Below are positions 10,489 through 22,343 of a stretch of DNA of 64,000 bases, piece after piece. The first letter of the stretch is position 1. Each line of letters opens with the position of its first letter. Below the pieces are notes generated by a model. It did not search any database. It worked only from the letters and a program-made list of their open reading frames with translations, and was not told the origin of the DNA. The stretch comes from Pseudo-nitzschia pungens. Its lineage: Eukaryota; Bacillariophyta; Bacillariophyceae; Bacillariales; Bacillariaceae. The stretch is taken from contig CM074765.1 of the NCBI GenBank assembly GCA_037355855.1, positions 3,906,001-3,970,000 of the forward strand. Direction: 5' to 3'. The translations under genes and the position numbers were made by a program.

Positions 10489-11732
10489 CAGCGGCAAACG
10501 ATAACCTTCTTGACGATGATGCTTCTGTACCGGTGGCACGCGAAGGAGTACTTGTGCACGCAGCGGTCCCCACCCGCGATTATTCCAAGCTCCGAAGGGC
10601 CGCCGCGTCGCAATCCCTGGCCACGCTGAAGGAGGCCATCTCTTCCGGAAACTGGACGGCAAAGGACATCGACGACAACGACGCCTACAACCATTCCAAG
10701 GGTCGGCAGAAGCAGCGGCAGCACGCCTCCAAGAACGCGCTGCACATGGCCGCCTGGAAGGGATGCCTGGACAACGTCAGATACCTCGTCGAAACGGTGG
10801 GATGCGACATCGATGCGTACTCCAAGCAGGAATTCAGCTACGGAAAGACGGCGATCTTCTTTGCCCTCACGCAGAGCCGAATCGACGTGACGGAATACCT
10901 GCTGGAGAGGGGAGCCAAGGTCACCATCGTCAACAACAAGGGACAATCGGTGCTGAGCATGGCGGCGTCTCATTTCGATTGCTTGGACCCACCTCCCAAC
11001 CGCGACGGGACCGCCCCCAACGACCAAAACGACGACAAAAACGACGACGAAAACGACGACGACGCCGCAACGCGGGTCGTTCGGAAAATTCGGGCGATGG
11101 AAGCCGAGCAGGGGGACTGGTGGAACTTTCGGGCCTCTCACTCGGACGGCTTCGAATACGGAGACCAGGATCCCCGATTTTTCGGGGATCGTCCCCTGAG
11201 GGAGACCGACGTGGTCACCCCGCTGGCCATCAATCCGACCACCAAAGAGACCCGAAAGGGCGGATTCCTGAGGCGAAACCCGGAGGCGGCACGCCGGCCC
11301 TACAACCGGAACTGCGAAAAAAAGACCGGGGGGGAAAATCGGAAATCCGCAAAGAAACAGCAACGGCAACGGCAACGGCAACAACATTGCGAGTCGCGTC
11401 TTTCGCAAGCCGAGCAAAAGGAATTGGAGCGAGCCTGGGAGGCACTGGCACCGCCCGCCTCGTCGACGAAGGCGGAGCGCGGAAGCGGAGCCGACACCGA
11501 ACCCCGAGGAGACGGATTCGGCGGCCCTGCTGACCGTCGTGCGATTGAAGGACCGGCAGCGCCTCCCGTGGATCCCGGAAACCGCGGAGGAGCTTTCGAG
11601 TCGGTTCGGAACCGATGCGGCGAAAGGATTGGTGACGACGACCCTCCGCGATGCGAATGCTACCACCCGGCAGCAGAAACTCCTTCGAAAAATGCTCGCC
11701 AAACTCCGAGGGGCGGGGACGGCAGCTCCATC

Positions 11733-11763
<31 letters not shown>

Positions 11764-12898
11764 CCATCATCATCACCATTCCACCAGTCACCGAACCAAA
11801 GATCGGCAAGGCATCACCAAGAGGCGCCGAAACGACAACATTTCGATTGGAACACAACCTTCGGGGTTTTCGTCCGAACCGCGTTGGAGCATGGCCCGCG
11901 AGGTGGTGAAGGATCTCCGGCTATCGAGCTTTGAGAGTCCCGGGTCGCCCGTTCTGAAACTCCCCAACCCGCCCGTTTTCGTCGACGCTCCGGATGGGCT
12001 CGCAACCCTCCTGGATCGGATCGCCAATCGCGGGTTGGTGGCCATCGACACCGAGTGGTATACCAAAAGCGATGATGACAACAGCGACGACAAAAAAGAA
12101 GAAGAAGAAGAAGAACGCGCCACCAAGAATGATCACGAGGGCACGGAGACAGCGACACCGACAAGCCCAAGGAATGATCGTCGTTCCAAGAAACACCGGA
12201 AGCGATCCGTTGCCTTGGCTACTCTTCAAATTTCCTTTTTGGCGGGGGATGACGCGTCGGTCGAATCCTACGTGGTAGATCTCAAAAAAGCAGAAACCCA
12301 CAGAAGCAACGATTCGTGTCATACAAAAGCTGATAACACAACTACCGACAGCAGCAACAACAACAACAATGCTCTCCCCAACAAAGACTATCATGTACTG
12401 TGCCAACGATTGGTGCGGCAACTCCTTGCGGCAGACGAGGAAGAGAATTTGAATGACGCAGCAACGGCAACGGAAACAGCAACGGCAACGGAAACAGCAA
12501 CAGCAACGGAAACAGCAACAACGTCGACGCTGGTTTTGGGATTTGCCATTCGGCACGATTTGCCCCATTTGGAGGCTTTTCTGGAACCCGATTTCCAACG
12601 AGCCGAAACCCGAGCGCCTCGCGGACGGTCCTACCGCCACGTGCTCGACCTGCAACCGATTCTGGCGGCGACCGACACCGCTCGCGCGACGAAATCCGGG
12701 TCCAACAACCTTCCCGGCCTCAAGACCTGCGCCTCGAGGTATTCGTCGCGGCCCCTGTCCAAGGACTGCCAGTGCTCCGACTGGGGGCGCCGTCCGCTGA
12801 CCGAGGCCCAGCTGGAGTACGCCGGTCTGGACGCGGCCGTTCTGCTGGGATTGCTGGCGGAACGATCGCGGGAGGAAGAAGACGGCAAAACCGCGTGA
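10413..12898 (+). CDS. ankyrin-repeat plus DEDDy 3'-5' exonuclease protein (two frame changes)
   Basis: The ATG at 10413 opens a protein with a Pro/Thr-rich start and two or three ankyrin repeats (KNALHMAAWKGCLDNVRYLV; GKTAIFFALTQSRIDVTEYL). An acidic, Lys/Gln-rich linker follows. Around 11460-11530 the likely coding frame moves by +1 (RLPWIPETAEELSSRFG), and between about 11735 and 11890 it moves by +1 again into an exonuclease domain. That domain has AIDTEW (ExoI, 12041-12058), GFAIRHDLPHL (ExoII, near 12540) and LEYAGLDAAV (ExoIII, Tyr-x3-Asp, near 12811), plus the CQCSDWG-R-PL stretch seen in EXD3/Mut-7-type RNase D relatives. These enzymes trim RNA or DNA 3' ends. The second shift could be a 103-base intron (GT at 11787, AG at 11889); the first has no good intron and may be an indel. 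Alternatively two genes exist, the second starting with ATG at 11891. The exonuclease call is firm; the fusion is inference. Confidence 0.65.
11733..11785. repeat. TCA trinucleotide repeat inside the ankyrin-exonuclease gene
   Basis: Near-pure TCA/CCA repeat, read as poly-Ser in one frame and poly-His in another. It lies next to the second frame change of the gene. Confidence 0.85.
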
Positions 12899-13783
12899 CG
12901 CGACCCCGCAAAAACAAACGGGGTGAGGGACAAAACGCGGCGCAGCGCGACACAGCAAATGGAAACAGAACTAACGTTCGCGTCCGCTTGCCATTTTTCC
13001 GGCGAGCGTTGCGATGCTGGCAAGTCCGAATTCTCCCTCTTCGCGACGTTTCCGAGTTTCGCCATTCTCGAGTCCGTCCGACGGACAGCATCCCTCGGCC
13101 GTGACCGGATCGGAATGCAGATTTTGGAACGGACCATTATTATTATTATTTTGTATTCGTGAAAGACACCGCGATGCGGAAACCCGATTTCCGCGATTGA
13201 ATCAATCGTTCGTTCGTTCGTTTTCCCCTCCCGAATGCGGCATCCCAACTTTTTCTTGAATGGTGTGTTAGCTCTCGTTGCAGCTCCCATCGAGTGAGGA
13301 GATGATGATGCGACCAAAGTTTCCCGTTCCATACAGAGAGGAACCAATCATGAATGGTGTCACTCGAAGAAGCGAACACTGGAAACTAGAATGACAACAA
13401 GAACACTACGCACGTGTACAGCAATTGAAATCAAGGTCGAGAAATTATTTTTTTAAAAGAAGAGACTCTTCTTAGAGTGCTGACGGTGTTCGTGACACAT
13501 TGCTCGTGGATCATTCGGTTCCGGACTCCAGTAATCTTATGCGTACTATCATTATTATTATTACGAAGTATTCTTATTATTATTCATTAACGTACTTTGT
13601 AAGACATATTCCAACTGCCGAATGAAAAGGGTTTTCGGATTGGCAGCGCTTGTTTGTTATTTTCGATTCGTTTGTTTGCTCGTTCGCTTCTTCCCACTGC
13701 GGCTGGAATGGATGGACGGATGGTGTGTGTGTGTGTGTGTGTGTGTGTCGGATTTTGCATTCCCTTCTCCATTCACTCACTCG
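12899..13783. other. convergent intergenic spacer
   Basis: It lies between two converging genes. It contains ATT runs near 13138-13152 and a (GT)n run at about 13722-13748 just past the stop of the TLDc gene. No gene is seen. Confidence 0.6.
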
Positions 13784-16700
13784 TCAAAAGTTGTAATTGT
13801 TGCCAAGGTTCGAATCCGAGTCGTTGCCGCCGCCGCCGAGGAACAACTTTCCGAGTTCCAGCCGCTCGGCGTCCTCCTCCGTCATGCAAGGGGTGGTCGT
13901 CCACAGCTCGACGTTTATGACCTCGAAGCGCGATCCAACCGGCCGGGCCTTGCACAGTGAGGGGGACCCAAACGTGATGCAGGGGTTGCTGGACCCCCCG
14001 AGCAGATCGGCATCGAGGGCCAATCCCAATCCCCAATCGTGGTGGTTTTCCACCAGCGCGGAATCGTCGAATTTCTTCTCCCCCGACGACGACGACGACG
14101 CTTCGTCCGGAATCCCGCCTCCCACGGCGATTCGATCGTGGGTGCAGAGCTGGATGAATCCGTTTTCTCCCGTGTACGGATAGACATCGATTTCCGATTC
14201 CTTTTGCGCCTGTTCGAGAATGCCGTTGGTTTTCTCCAGCCGAGAGTGTCTCATCTTCCACAGAAAAGACTCGCCGGTACCAAAGTAGTTCCAACTCTTT
14301 CTCCAGGCTTGTCCCGTAAAGCTGCCAAAGACTTCCCCATCGATCGTTTCGACTGCCAGAATCGAGTACGTGACCCCCCTGGCTCGTTGGAGCAAGGTTT
14401 GGAGGGAGGCTCCGTCGCGGATCATGCTGTATTTCATGTAGAAATTCTGGCCGCTCTTGGCAATGGGCAAAAAGGCCTGCAGGCTCTCCATGAGGGGTGG
14501 GCTGAGAACGTGGGGCTTGCTGTCTTCGTCGTCGCCGTCGGTTCCGAGGATCCGGAACCCGAGGGTTCCCGCTCCCCCGTATCCGTTGACGTATTCGTCC
14601 TGGAGAATGTTCCAGGCATCGAACCGTCCCTTCGGGGAACCGAATTCCATTTCCCACGAGGTGGATCCGCCGTCTTCGGAAATCTCGTCCTCAAAGGCTT
14701 CGGACTGTCCGTCGGAAGAGGTCGGGATTTGCAGCAAGAATTCCCTGTTTTGATCAAACATGTTCGAAATCGTGGACATGTTGTCGTCCGACAGGGATCG
14801 GATCCGATTGTCCCGAAAGACATCCGTGGTTCGCTGCTGCTTGCCAAAGGACGAAAAGAGGGAAATGTCGTCGAACGAGCCAGCGGTGCGAATCATGCCA
14901 TTGTTGTTGGTGAAGAGCGACATGGTTCGGAAGACATCCAGTTGGGGACGATATTGATATTGGTGATAGTAGGAATCGTTTTCGTTCAGAGACCCATCGG
15001 TGATGGGTCCGTCTGGGAATTCCGTCTCTTCGTCGTCCAGCATGGGTTTTGGTTGGATTTCTTCCACTTCCACACCTTCCCCTTCGTACATGTTTCGGGT
15101 GGCCTGGCGCATCAAGACGGGCTTGGGCCTGGGCAGAGACGAGGAGGAAGTCTCGTTGGATTTGGATAGAGACGATACCTCCCCGGGCCATTCCTCTTCC
15201 CCGTCCACGGAGGAGGCTACGGTCGGCATCGTGACATCGTGCGGGATGGACAGAGCGGCATCGGCGTCCGACGCTCGATTCGCTTCCTCTCCGCTTTCCT
15301 GCGATTTGCCCGATTGAACCCACGCCAGGGCAACCTCCTCCGAGATGATGAATTGCTCCGCACTATCCTCTCGGTTCATCGTCGCCGAAGGGGGGTGGTT
15401 CGAAGCGAGGCTCGCCACCGAATCCTGCCGGATCGGCCGAGCGTGGTGCAGGGAAGGGATGGTCGCCACCGAATCCTGCCGGATCGGGTTGGCGTGGTGC
15501 AGCGACGGAATGGTCGCCATCGAATCCTGCCGGATCGGGTTGGCGTGATGCAACGGAAGGGATGGTCGCCACCGAATCCTGCCGGATCGGCCGCGCGTGG
15601 TGCAGCGACGGAATGGTCGAGACAGACTCCTGCCGAACGGGGTTGGCGTGGTGCAGGGACGGGATGGTCGACACGGACTCCTGCCGAACGGGGTTGGCGT
15701 GGTGGAGCGACGCAAAACTGGCCACCGACGACGAACCGCCACCCCGTCGGTCCGTCACTATCGTCGACGAAGAATCCCGGAGCGGGGTTCCGTGGTGGAG
15801 CGACGGGATGCTCGACAACGAGTCCTGGCGGAGGGGGGTTGCGCGCCGGAGGAGACCGGGGAGGCTGCCGAGACTGGTCTCTCGCTGCGGTGGCGGATTC
15901 TTGGCGGCAGCGGCGGCGGCAGCGGCGGCATTTGCCGCGGCGGTAGCCGAAGGCAACGTCGCAAGCCGGTTTTTGCTGTCGTCCTGTTCCTGCTCCTGTT
16001 CGTCCCCGGGATGGTGGTGGTCGATCTGCGAGTCCGATACCGACCTCCGGTACGCCATTGCCGCCGGACGCTTGGCCACCGTGTCGACGGCATCGAGCGC
16101 GTCGAGGGCCGCGGTCGCCGTTTCCGTGTCGAATTCCAGCTCCTCGTCGATGTGGCGAAAGGTCACCGACTTTCTCCGGGCCTCCGAATTCGATGCCGAT
16201 ACCATCGATGCCGATGTCGACTGGCATCGGCGGTGCTTGGAGGCCCCGGGACGCAAAGCATCGGGCTCGGGAATCCGCGGCAGGCTCCGCTGTGTTGGAA
16301 TCATCGGCGAGCGTGATGGACCTGGAGCGGCGAAAGGGAGGCGGACGGCGGACTCCGGGTGGGAGGCTCCGGAATGGTTGCTTGGGCTTGATTTTCGTTT
16401 GTGTTGGTGGTTGGGGAGTCCCGACAAAGCTCCCAAAGGATGCGGCGGATTTTTGGGACGAGTCGTTTCGATCTCGACTTTGGTCTCGACTTTGGTCTCG
16501 GTCGGACCGAAAGACGTCGTCCCGGGCGGCCCCGGGGTGGGCCTTGAGTCCAAAGACCACCGAGAGACCGCTGGCGTTCGTTGCAAAGGATCCGATGCTG
16601 CTGATGCTGGATTCCCGTCGCAGCAGGGACCGGCGGGATCCGCTCTGGGTGACGGCGAGACCCGATTGGTGGGCCCGCCAGAGCGAGGCCAGGTTGTACG

Positions 16701-17541
16701 AGGACTCGCTCCGGCGGCGTTCCAGGACCTCCCGGCGGCGCTGGGATCCGAGCACGACGGAGGGAATCGATGCGTTCATCGACGTGTTCATATTCATCGA
16801 CATGGACATATTCATCGACGCATTCAACGATAAGCTGTCGCGGCGGGACAGCGATGTCAGAGAGCTCCGGGGTGTGGCCGTGCCCGTGTCGGGGCCAGCC
16901 TTTCCCTCCGTGTTGGCTACCGAAGACGCCACGCCGTCGCGGGTGGCATCGTCCTCCAGGCTCATGGTCAGTCCAATGTCATCATCATCGTCGTCGTTTC
17001 CTCCGTTGTCTCCTCTCGCCGTTCCCGCTGCCCCCCCAAAGCCGTCTCCCTCGACGAAAAAAAAGAGGTCCTCGTCCTCGACGGTTCGGAGGGCCGATTC
17101 GACCTGCCGATCCGTTCCGTCCACGGTCAGTTGCTCCAGAAACTGCCGTTCCGACTCGGTAAAGGCGCTGCTGCGCGTCGATACGTTGCGCCGCAGGGAA
17201 TCCCGGGTGTTTCGCGACGAGAAGGAGGTGTCGCGGGATTCGAATCCGGCGGCGCCGATCGAGCGGGGCTTGGGGAGGCCGCTGCCGTTGCTATTGCCGT
17301 TGCCATTGCTGCTGCTGCCATTGCTATTGCTGCTGCTGCTCCTCCTCGTGGCTCGTGCCACCGGGGCGGGCGCTCGGGCATCCGGAAAGTTGGGTCCGGT
17401 TTCAAAAGCAGTAGTCGTAGTAGTTGCAGTTGCAGTCGCAGTTGTGGTATTGTTTGCCACTGGAGTTGTGGGCAGAGTGGGCCCGTCGTTGGCCGTAATT
17501 GTGGAGGACATGCTCTCGCTGTGGACCATCCCGGATGTCAT
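13784..17541 (-). CDS. TLDc-domain protein with 17-residue tandem repeats (two frame changes)
   Basis: The ATG at 17541 starts a long Ser/Thr/Asn-rich region with many RRSS/RRxS-like stretches. The middle carries repeats with consensus SLHHANPIRQDSVATIP. The C-terminal about 190 residues are a TLDc domain (FLPIAKSGQNFYMKYS; YSILAVETIDGEVFGSF; FLWKM; GLALDADLLGGSS; FEVINVELWTT). TLDc proteins act in oxidative-stress resistance and in binding the V-ATPase. The coding frame changes by +1 near 16240-16300 and again inside the repeat unit at 15513-15564. That unit is 52 bases long while its neighbours are 51, so this second change is a visible one-base insertion. The first could be an indel or a missed intron. 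No stop interrupts the combined reading. Whether it is a live gene with sequencing errors, a frameshifted allele or a pseudogene cannot be decided here. Confidence 0.65.
15412..15716. repeat. 51-bp coding minisatellite in the TLDc gene
   Basis: Six units of 51 bp, one of them 52 bp (15513-15564), plus two more diverged units up to about 15870. Each encodes a 17-residue SLHHANPIRQDSVATIP-like block on the minus strand. Confidence 0.85.
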
Positions 17542-19142
17542 GGTTGCGAATGAAATTTATGGAGATTGATTGAATAACTGAAAGGAATGAAAGTGGTATA
17601 GTGTAGATGGCTTTCGATGGAGTTGATTATTCTTTTGAAGAATGAGAAGAGTTCTTTCACCAGCAAGAATGCGTGTGATGTGACGTGATGTTATGAGATG
17701 TGATGTATGAGATGTGATGTTATGAGATGTGATGTTATGAGATGTGATGTGATGTGATGCAACGAGAAAAATTGTATCGGAATGTACGGGCGAATGAATT
17801 AGTCGATCAATCGACGACCCAACGAGATTGAATGACGCGGATGGAAGCGGATTGACGGATGCGATATCGATAGTACCGTATGATGACGATGACGATGATG
17901 ATGATGATCAGTCGCAACAGTAGTAGTAATTGTAGTTTGAATCGTGATGCAGGAATGGATCGACGAAATGGATCATGGATGGGTCCGGATGGATTGCACT
18001 CGCGCCTCGTAGTATATTATTTTATCCGTGATTTTGGTCGTGTCCAGTTCGCCAAGACTCTTTGCTTCTAGTAGATCGGTGTGTCGGTGTTATTATCGTC
18101 GTTGTTGCGGTCGCTGTTATTGCAGTCGTTGGTATTGTCGTCGTTGTCGTCGTCGTTCGAAGGAGATGATTTTGATTCATTCGTTTTGACGATAGCCAAA
18201 GATAAGTAGAACGGGACGAATGCGATCGGTGGGGCAGTCACGGGAGGTCGGAAGACCGATCGGTACATTCCCAACGTTTTCGTTGGTCCCAAACGAGTGG
18301 GGAGTCGAGTCGTCGGAACACACGGATGGAACCGCGTATTTTTTGCGATCGCCTCCGCTGCGTTCGGATCCACGTGCTCGCGCGATCGCCGGACAGTATT
18401 CAATCCTTCGGTAATGAAGAAATACGAATGATATAGTGCCGTTGCTCGTGCGTGATTGGGTTCAATCAAAAAAGAATGAAATGAATACTCTCATAATAAG
18501 CAGAAAAGAATGAAAGAATTTTAAAAATGAATGAATGAAAAATCATCCAATGGGCGAACATGATAGCGTGACTGGTGATCGTAAATACCGTTCGTACCAT
18601 GCACAATGCGTCATAGTATCCTCGGAATGTGACAAGTGACACGCCAAGGGCACGACTGGACGTCGGAGGGAGTTTTGGTGTGGGGATTTCGAACGTCGGA
18701 TTTTTGAAAAAGAGAAAAAAAAATACAATTACTGTACGAGTACGAGTACTGGTAATCTTTTAAAAAATCTTATTAACAATTTCAGCGGGAATGAAAGTTG
18801 AAGAAATTAAAATTTAGAAAAAAATGCAAATAGAAGTGTACGCAAGGTTTTTACTGCTGCGATTACGCATGGATGGATTGATCCGATCCGCGTGTGCGTC
18901 CACTGGCGCCATGGGATGCAGAACATCGCAGTATGGGTATCGTATCGTATCGTATCGTATCGTTTGGTATGATATTGGTACCGAGGAGGAACGACTGATG
19001 ACCCTTTCGGCCAGCCAGCAATGAAGGAAGGAAGGAAGGAATGAGAAGACTTCTCACGGCTGGTGCCGGTTGGTACGTTGGTTCCAATCCTGCGATCCTA
19101 TTGTTGCTAGAACTAGTAGTAGTAGTACTAGTAGTAGCACTG
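17542..19142. other. intergenic spacer with GATGTGATG-type repeats
   Basis: It contains a tandem GATGTGATGTTATGA-like tract (about 17680-17760), a GAT/ATG run near 17881-17910 and a (CGTAT)n run at about 18939-18962. A 133-codon open frame at 18068-18469 (minus) is low in complexity and not supported. Confidence 0.5.
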
Positions 19143-20139
19143 CTAGGAAACCAGCGCGGCATTTCCTTCGAGGAGGAGGGGTCCGGTGGCGCCGGCGTCC
19201 GCGCAGGGGGTCTCCCAGAGACGGTGGCACGATTGGGTGGCCTCGCACCACGCGTATCCGGCCGAGGGCTCGCATCCGCGGTCGTCTCGATCGTTTCCGA
19301 CGAGAAGCGGCGGGGGTTGCGGTCGCCGGGTGGACGAGGACGAGGACGAGGAAACGAATTGGCTTTGGGGTGGGTGTTGCGGTTGCGGTTGCGAATGCGG
19401 TTGTGGATGCGAATGCGAATGCGGCTGCTGCCAAAGTCGTGGCTCGGATGATTCGGAATGGTTTCCGGCGGGTTCCTCGGCGGAATCCTCCTTCGTTGCG
19501 CTCCCATCGGGATCCTCGTCCTTTCGGTCGTTGTCGCTGTCGCTGTCGCTGTCGCTGTCGGCACAGGAGGTCTCCCACGGTCGGTGGCAGGTTTGCGTTG
19601 CCTCGCACCATTCGTACCCGGCGGAAGGAATGCACCCGTGATCGTCGCGATCGTTCCCGACCAAGAAGGAACCGTCCGCGGCACCGGCATTGCCATTGGC
19701 ATTTGTTTTGTCATTGGCATTGCCATTGGTATCGAAATTGTCACTGAAATCGATAGTTTCATCGACGAGAGCGAGCGATTCCGATCGAAGGGCGGGGTTG
19801 GACTTGGGCGCCGACGCGGACGCGGTCCCGATCCGGCGGCACTCGCGCACGAGCGCCTCGGAAACCGCTCGCGGAAGGACCTCGGCGAGGGAGGCGCAGA
19901 ACTCCTCCAGCGCAATGGATTCGAGGAGCTTTTCGCTCTCGTCGAGGGCCGTGTTGACATTTGCCCTGGCATTGCCATTGCCATTGAAATTGACCGAGGA
20001 AGAGCGAGCGACCCGGAGGCGTCGGGTGGGTCCGAGAATGCCGGGGTACGGATTTGGACCGGACTCGTCGATCTCGTTGGCGGCATCGATGGAGTTGCCG
20101 TTGGAGTTGCCGTTGCCGTTGTCGGTATCCTGATCTTTG

Positions 20140-20170
<31 letters not shown>

Positions 20171-20966
20171 CGCTCTCGGGGACGGCTCCGAGACGCTTGC
20201 GCACCCACATGCCCCACGGAAGGCTCTTGGCCGCGGTAATGGGCGCGAGTTTCTTCGTGCGGTTGGTGGTATCTTTGTGGATGTTCTTGTTGTGGATGTT
20301 CTTGTTCTCGTTGCTGCTCGGAGGGTTCCACTCGCGCCGGCTGTCTTCTTCTTCTTCTTGGTGCTCCAAGGCCGCGGGATTCAACCGGGGAAGCTCGATC
20401 GGTTGGACGGCGCCCTTCCAATCGGGGATCGTTTCGTGGTTCTTGCTTCGAAAGCGAGGGCGAAAGGGAAAGCGATTCTCGTGGTTGGCGCTGCCGACGC
20501 CGACGCCGAGGCCGAGGCCACCCCTTCCGCGGAGCATGCGATGGTGAGACCCGCCGCTGTTCTCGGCAACGGCAAGTGCAACGGCATTGAGAAAAACAGC
20601 ATCCTCCTCGTCGTCGTCGTCATCATCGTCGTCGTCAATCTGGCCGCAGTGGGGACAATCCACGCCGGGTCGAAAGGGCCACCGCAAGTCGTCGTCGTCG
20701 ACATCGTCGTCGTCGACATCGTCCAGGTAGAATCCCTCGATACGAACACGATCCATGACCAAAGGGATTCCGACGACGCCGTCGGCGGAGTCATCTGTCG
20801 CAACACGACTGTCGCCGCAATTACTACTACCAGAAGCAGTACTAGTAGTACTACTAGTAGTAATAATGGCAGTACTAGTAACACCGAAACTGCGCAACCC
20901 GTGGAAGTCGAGATTTTGGAACGAAGCCCAAGCGGCAATCCCAATAATGGCGACGGCAAAGAACAT
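19143..20966 (-). CDS. membrane-anchored or secreted protein with two Cys/Trp modules
   Basis: A 607-residue protein that starts at ATG 20966 directly with a hydrophobic segment (MFFAVAIIGIAAWASF), a signal peptide or N-terminal anchor. The body is low-complexity: Asp runs, NGN, STST and SDSD repeats. Two copies of a compact module, GC-x-PSAGY-x-WCEATQ-x-CHR-x-WET-x-C, each preceded by VGNDRDD, lie at about 19561-19673 and 19200-19313. Four Cys per copy could form two disulphides, which suits an exported domain. Similar WC...WE..C modules are known, to my knowledge, in many algal and aquatic proteins without assigned function. An upstream open frame at 21079-21366 (Gln-rich, ATG at 21366) might be a first exon, but no clear splice join was found. 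Role unknown. Confidence 0.6.
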
Positions 20967-22343
20967 GAGGCCGGCGGAGAGGGCTCTGGAAAAGAGCAAC
21001 AGGCTTCGACCAGCGCAGCGACGACGATGACCATGATGATCATCATCATCATCGTCATCCTCTGTTGCATGCGGAGGATCAACAAACCAAAAAAAGCAGC
21101 GCTTTGTTGTTGCCCCGCTGCTGCTGCTGCTGCTGCTCGCTTGTTGTTCTTCTTGTCGTGGAACCGGCAGATGCGTTCTCGCAAAGGTTTGTTGTTGTTG
21201 CCGCTGTTGGGGGAGCCCGAGGGTTCTTGTTCATGGGGTCGTGGTCGCTGGTGGTGGTGGAAGGATTCTGCTGCTGCGACTGCGACTGCGACTGCTGCTG
21301 ATGGCAGTCCACCGCTTCGAGAAGCATCTGTCGATAAGCGGGTTCGGGAGGAAAGGAGAGCCTCATTCTTGTAGTACTACTAGTTATTGCTTCTTGTTCG
21401 GCAATGGGATAGTACTAGCTACTCTAGTTCTTGTGCTACTAATAGTGCTGGTGGTAGTAGTAGTAGTGCTGGTGGTGGTGGTATGTTGTATCGTACGATG
21501 GTGGTGGTGTCTTGTGCAACAGTGGCAGGATCTTCTTGTGAGCTCCTGTGTGCATTCTGAAACATACCTGCATCAGTGGGTTGTGGATCCTCCAGCTGCA
21601 GCATGATCACCGTGATCACGTTCTACCGGTAATTATTGCAAAAAAAGACCGAAACCGTGAAACGGGATGCTTCTCACCAAAAGTTCGAGATTGGTTCGGG
21701 GAAAAATGATGGAAAACTTACCCACAAGCTTCTCACTTCTCACAATTTTTTAAAATACTACGTAATAATTAAAAAATTACTAGAAGTAGAAAGAGGAAGT
21801 TAAGGTTAACTTCCTCCTAAACCTTACTCAAACTACTGCTAAAAACTAAAAACTCGGAGTAGAACGAAGGTACGAAACTAAGATTACTACTTGTTCCTAG
21901 TTTTGGATCAGAGTGGTAGTAAACGTTACTACTGCTGGTGGTACTAGTTTCTTTGGTTCACACGACAGCCTCCTGGTACTGGTACGACATCGAACGACGA
22001 GTGTAAGAAGAATGATGATGATACTCGCATGACAATCTACAACTAGTACTAGTAGTACTAGTACTAGTGGACTGCCATCCACCAGGAGGAAGAAGGTCTT
22101 TCGCCTTGACTAGTAAGACGAGCATCATTCATGCAATCAATTGTCACCGCTCCATACTACGACGATAACCAGCATGGCCAAGAAGAAGAAGAAGTTGCTC
22201 CTCGTAGTAGTAGTAGTAGGAGAGAACAACGAGGGCCACCAACAGAGACACCACAACGGGGAGGCAATCTGCCTGCTCGAAACTTCCTTGGTCTCATTGC
22301 TTGGCCTTTGTAGTCGCAGTCGCAGTCGCACCGGCAGTCGTCG

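Noticed and set aside
10350..11702. 450-codon open frame on the minus strand
   Set aside because: It is antisense to the ankyrin repeats; the translation is low in complexity and has no family resemblance.
13797..13830. GGTTCGAATCC-like box suggesting a tRNA
   Set aside because: It lies within the 3' coding end of the TLDc gene and no acceptor or anticodon stem can be drawn around it.
18068..18469. 133-codon minus-strand frame
   Set aside because: Its C-terminal half is an Asp/Asn repeat and the N-terminal half has no signal, domain or splice support.
19458..21374. 638-codon open frame on the plus strand
   Set aside because: It is antisense to the Cys/Trp-module gene and dominated by Val/Gly/Ala runs from reversed simple repeats.
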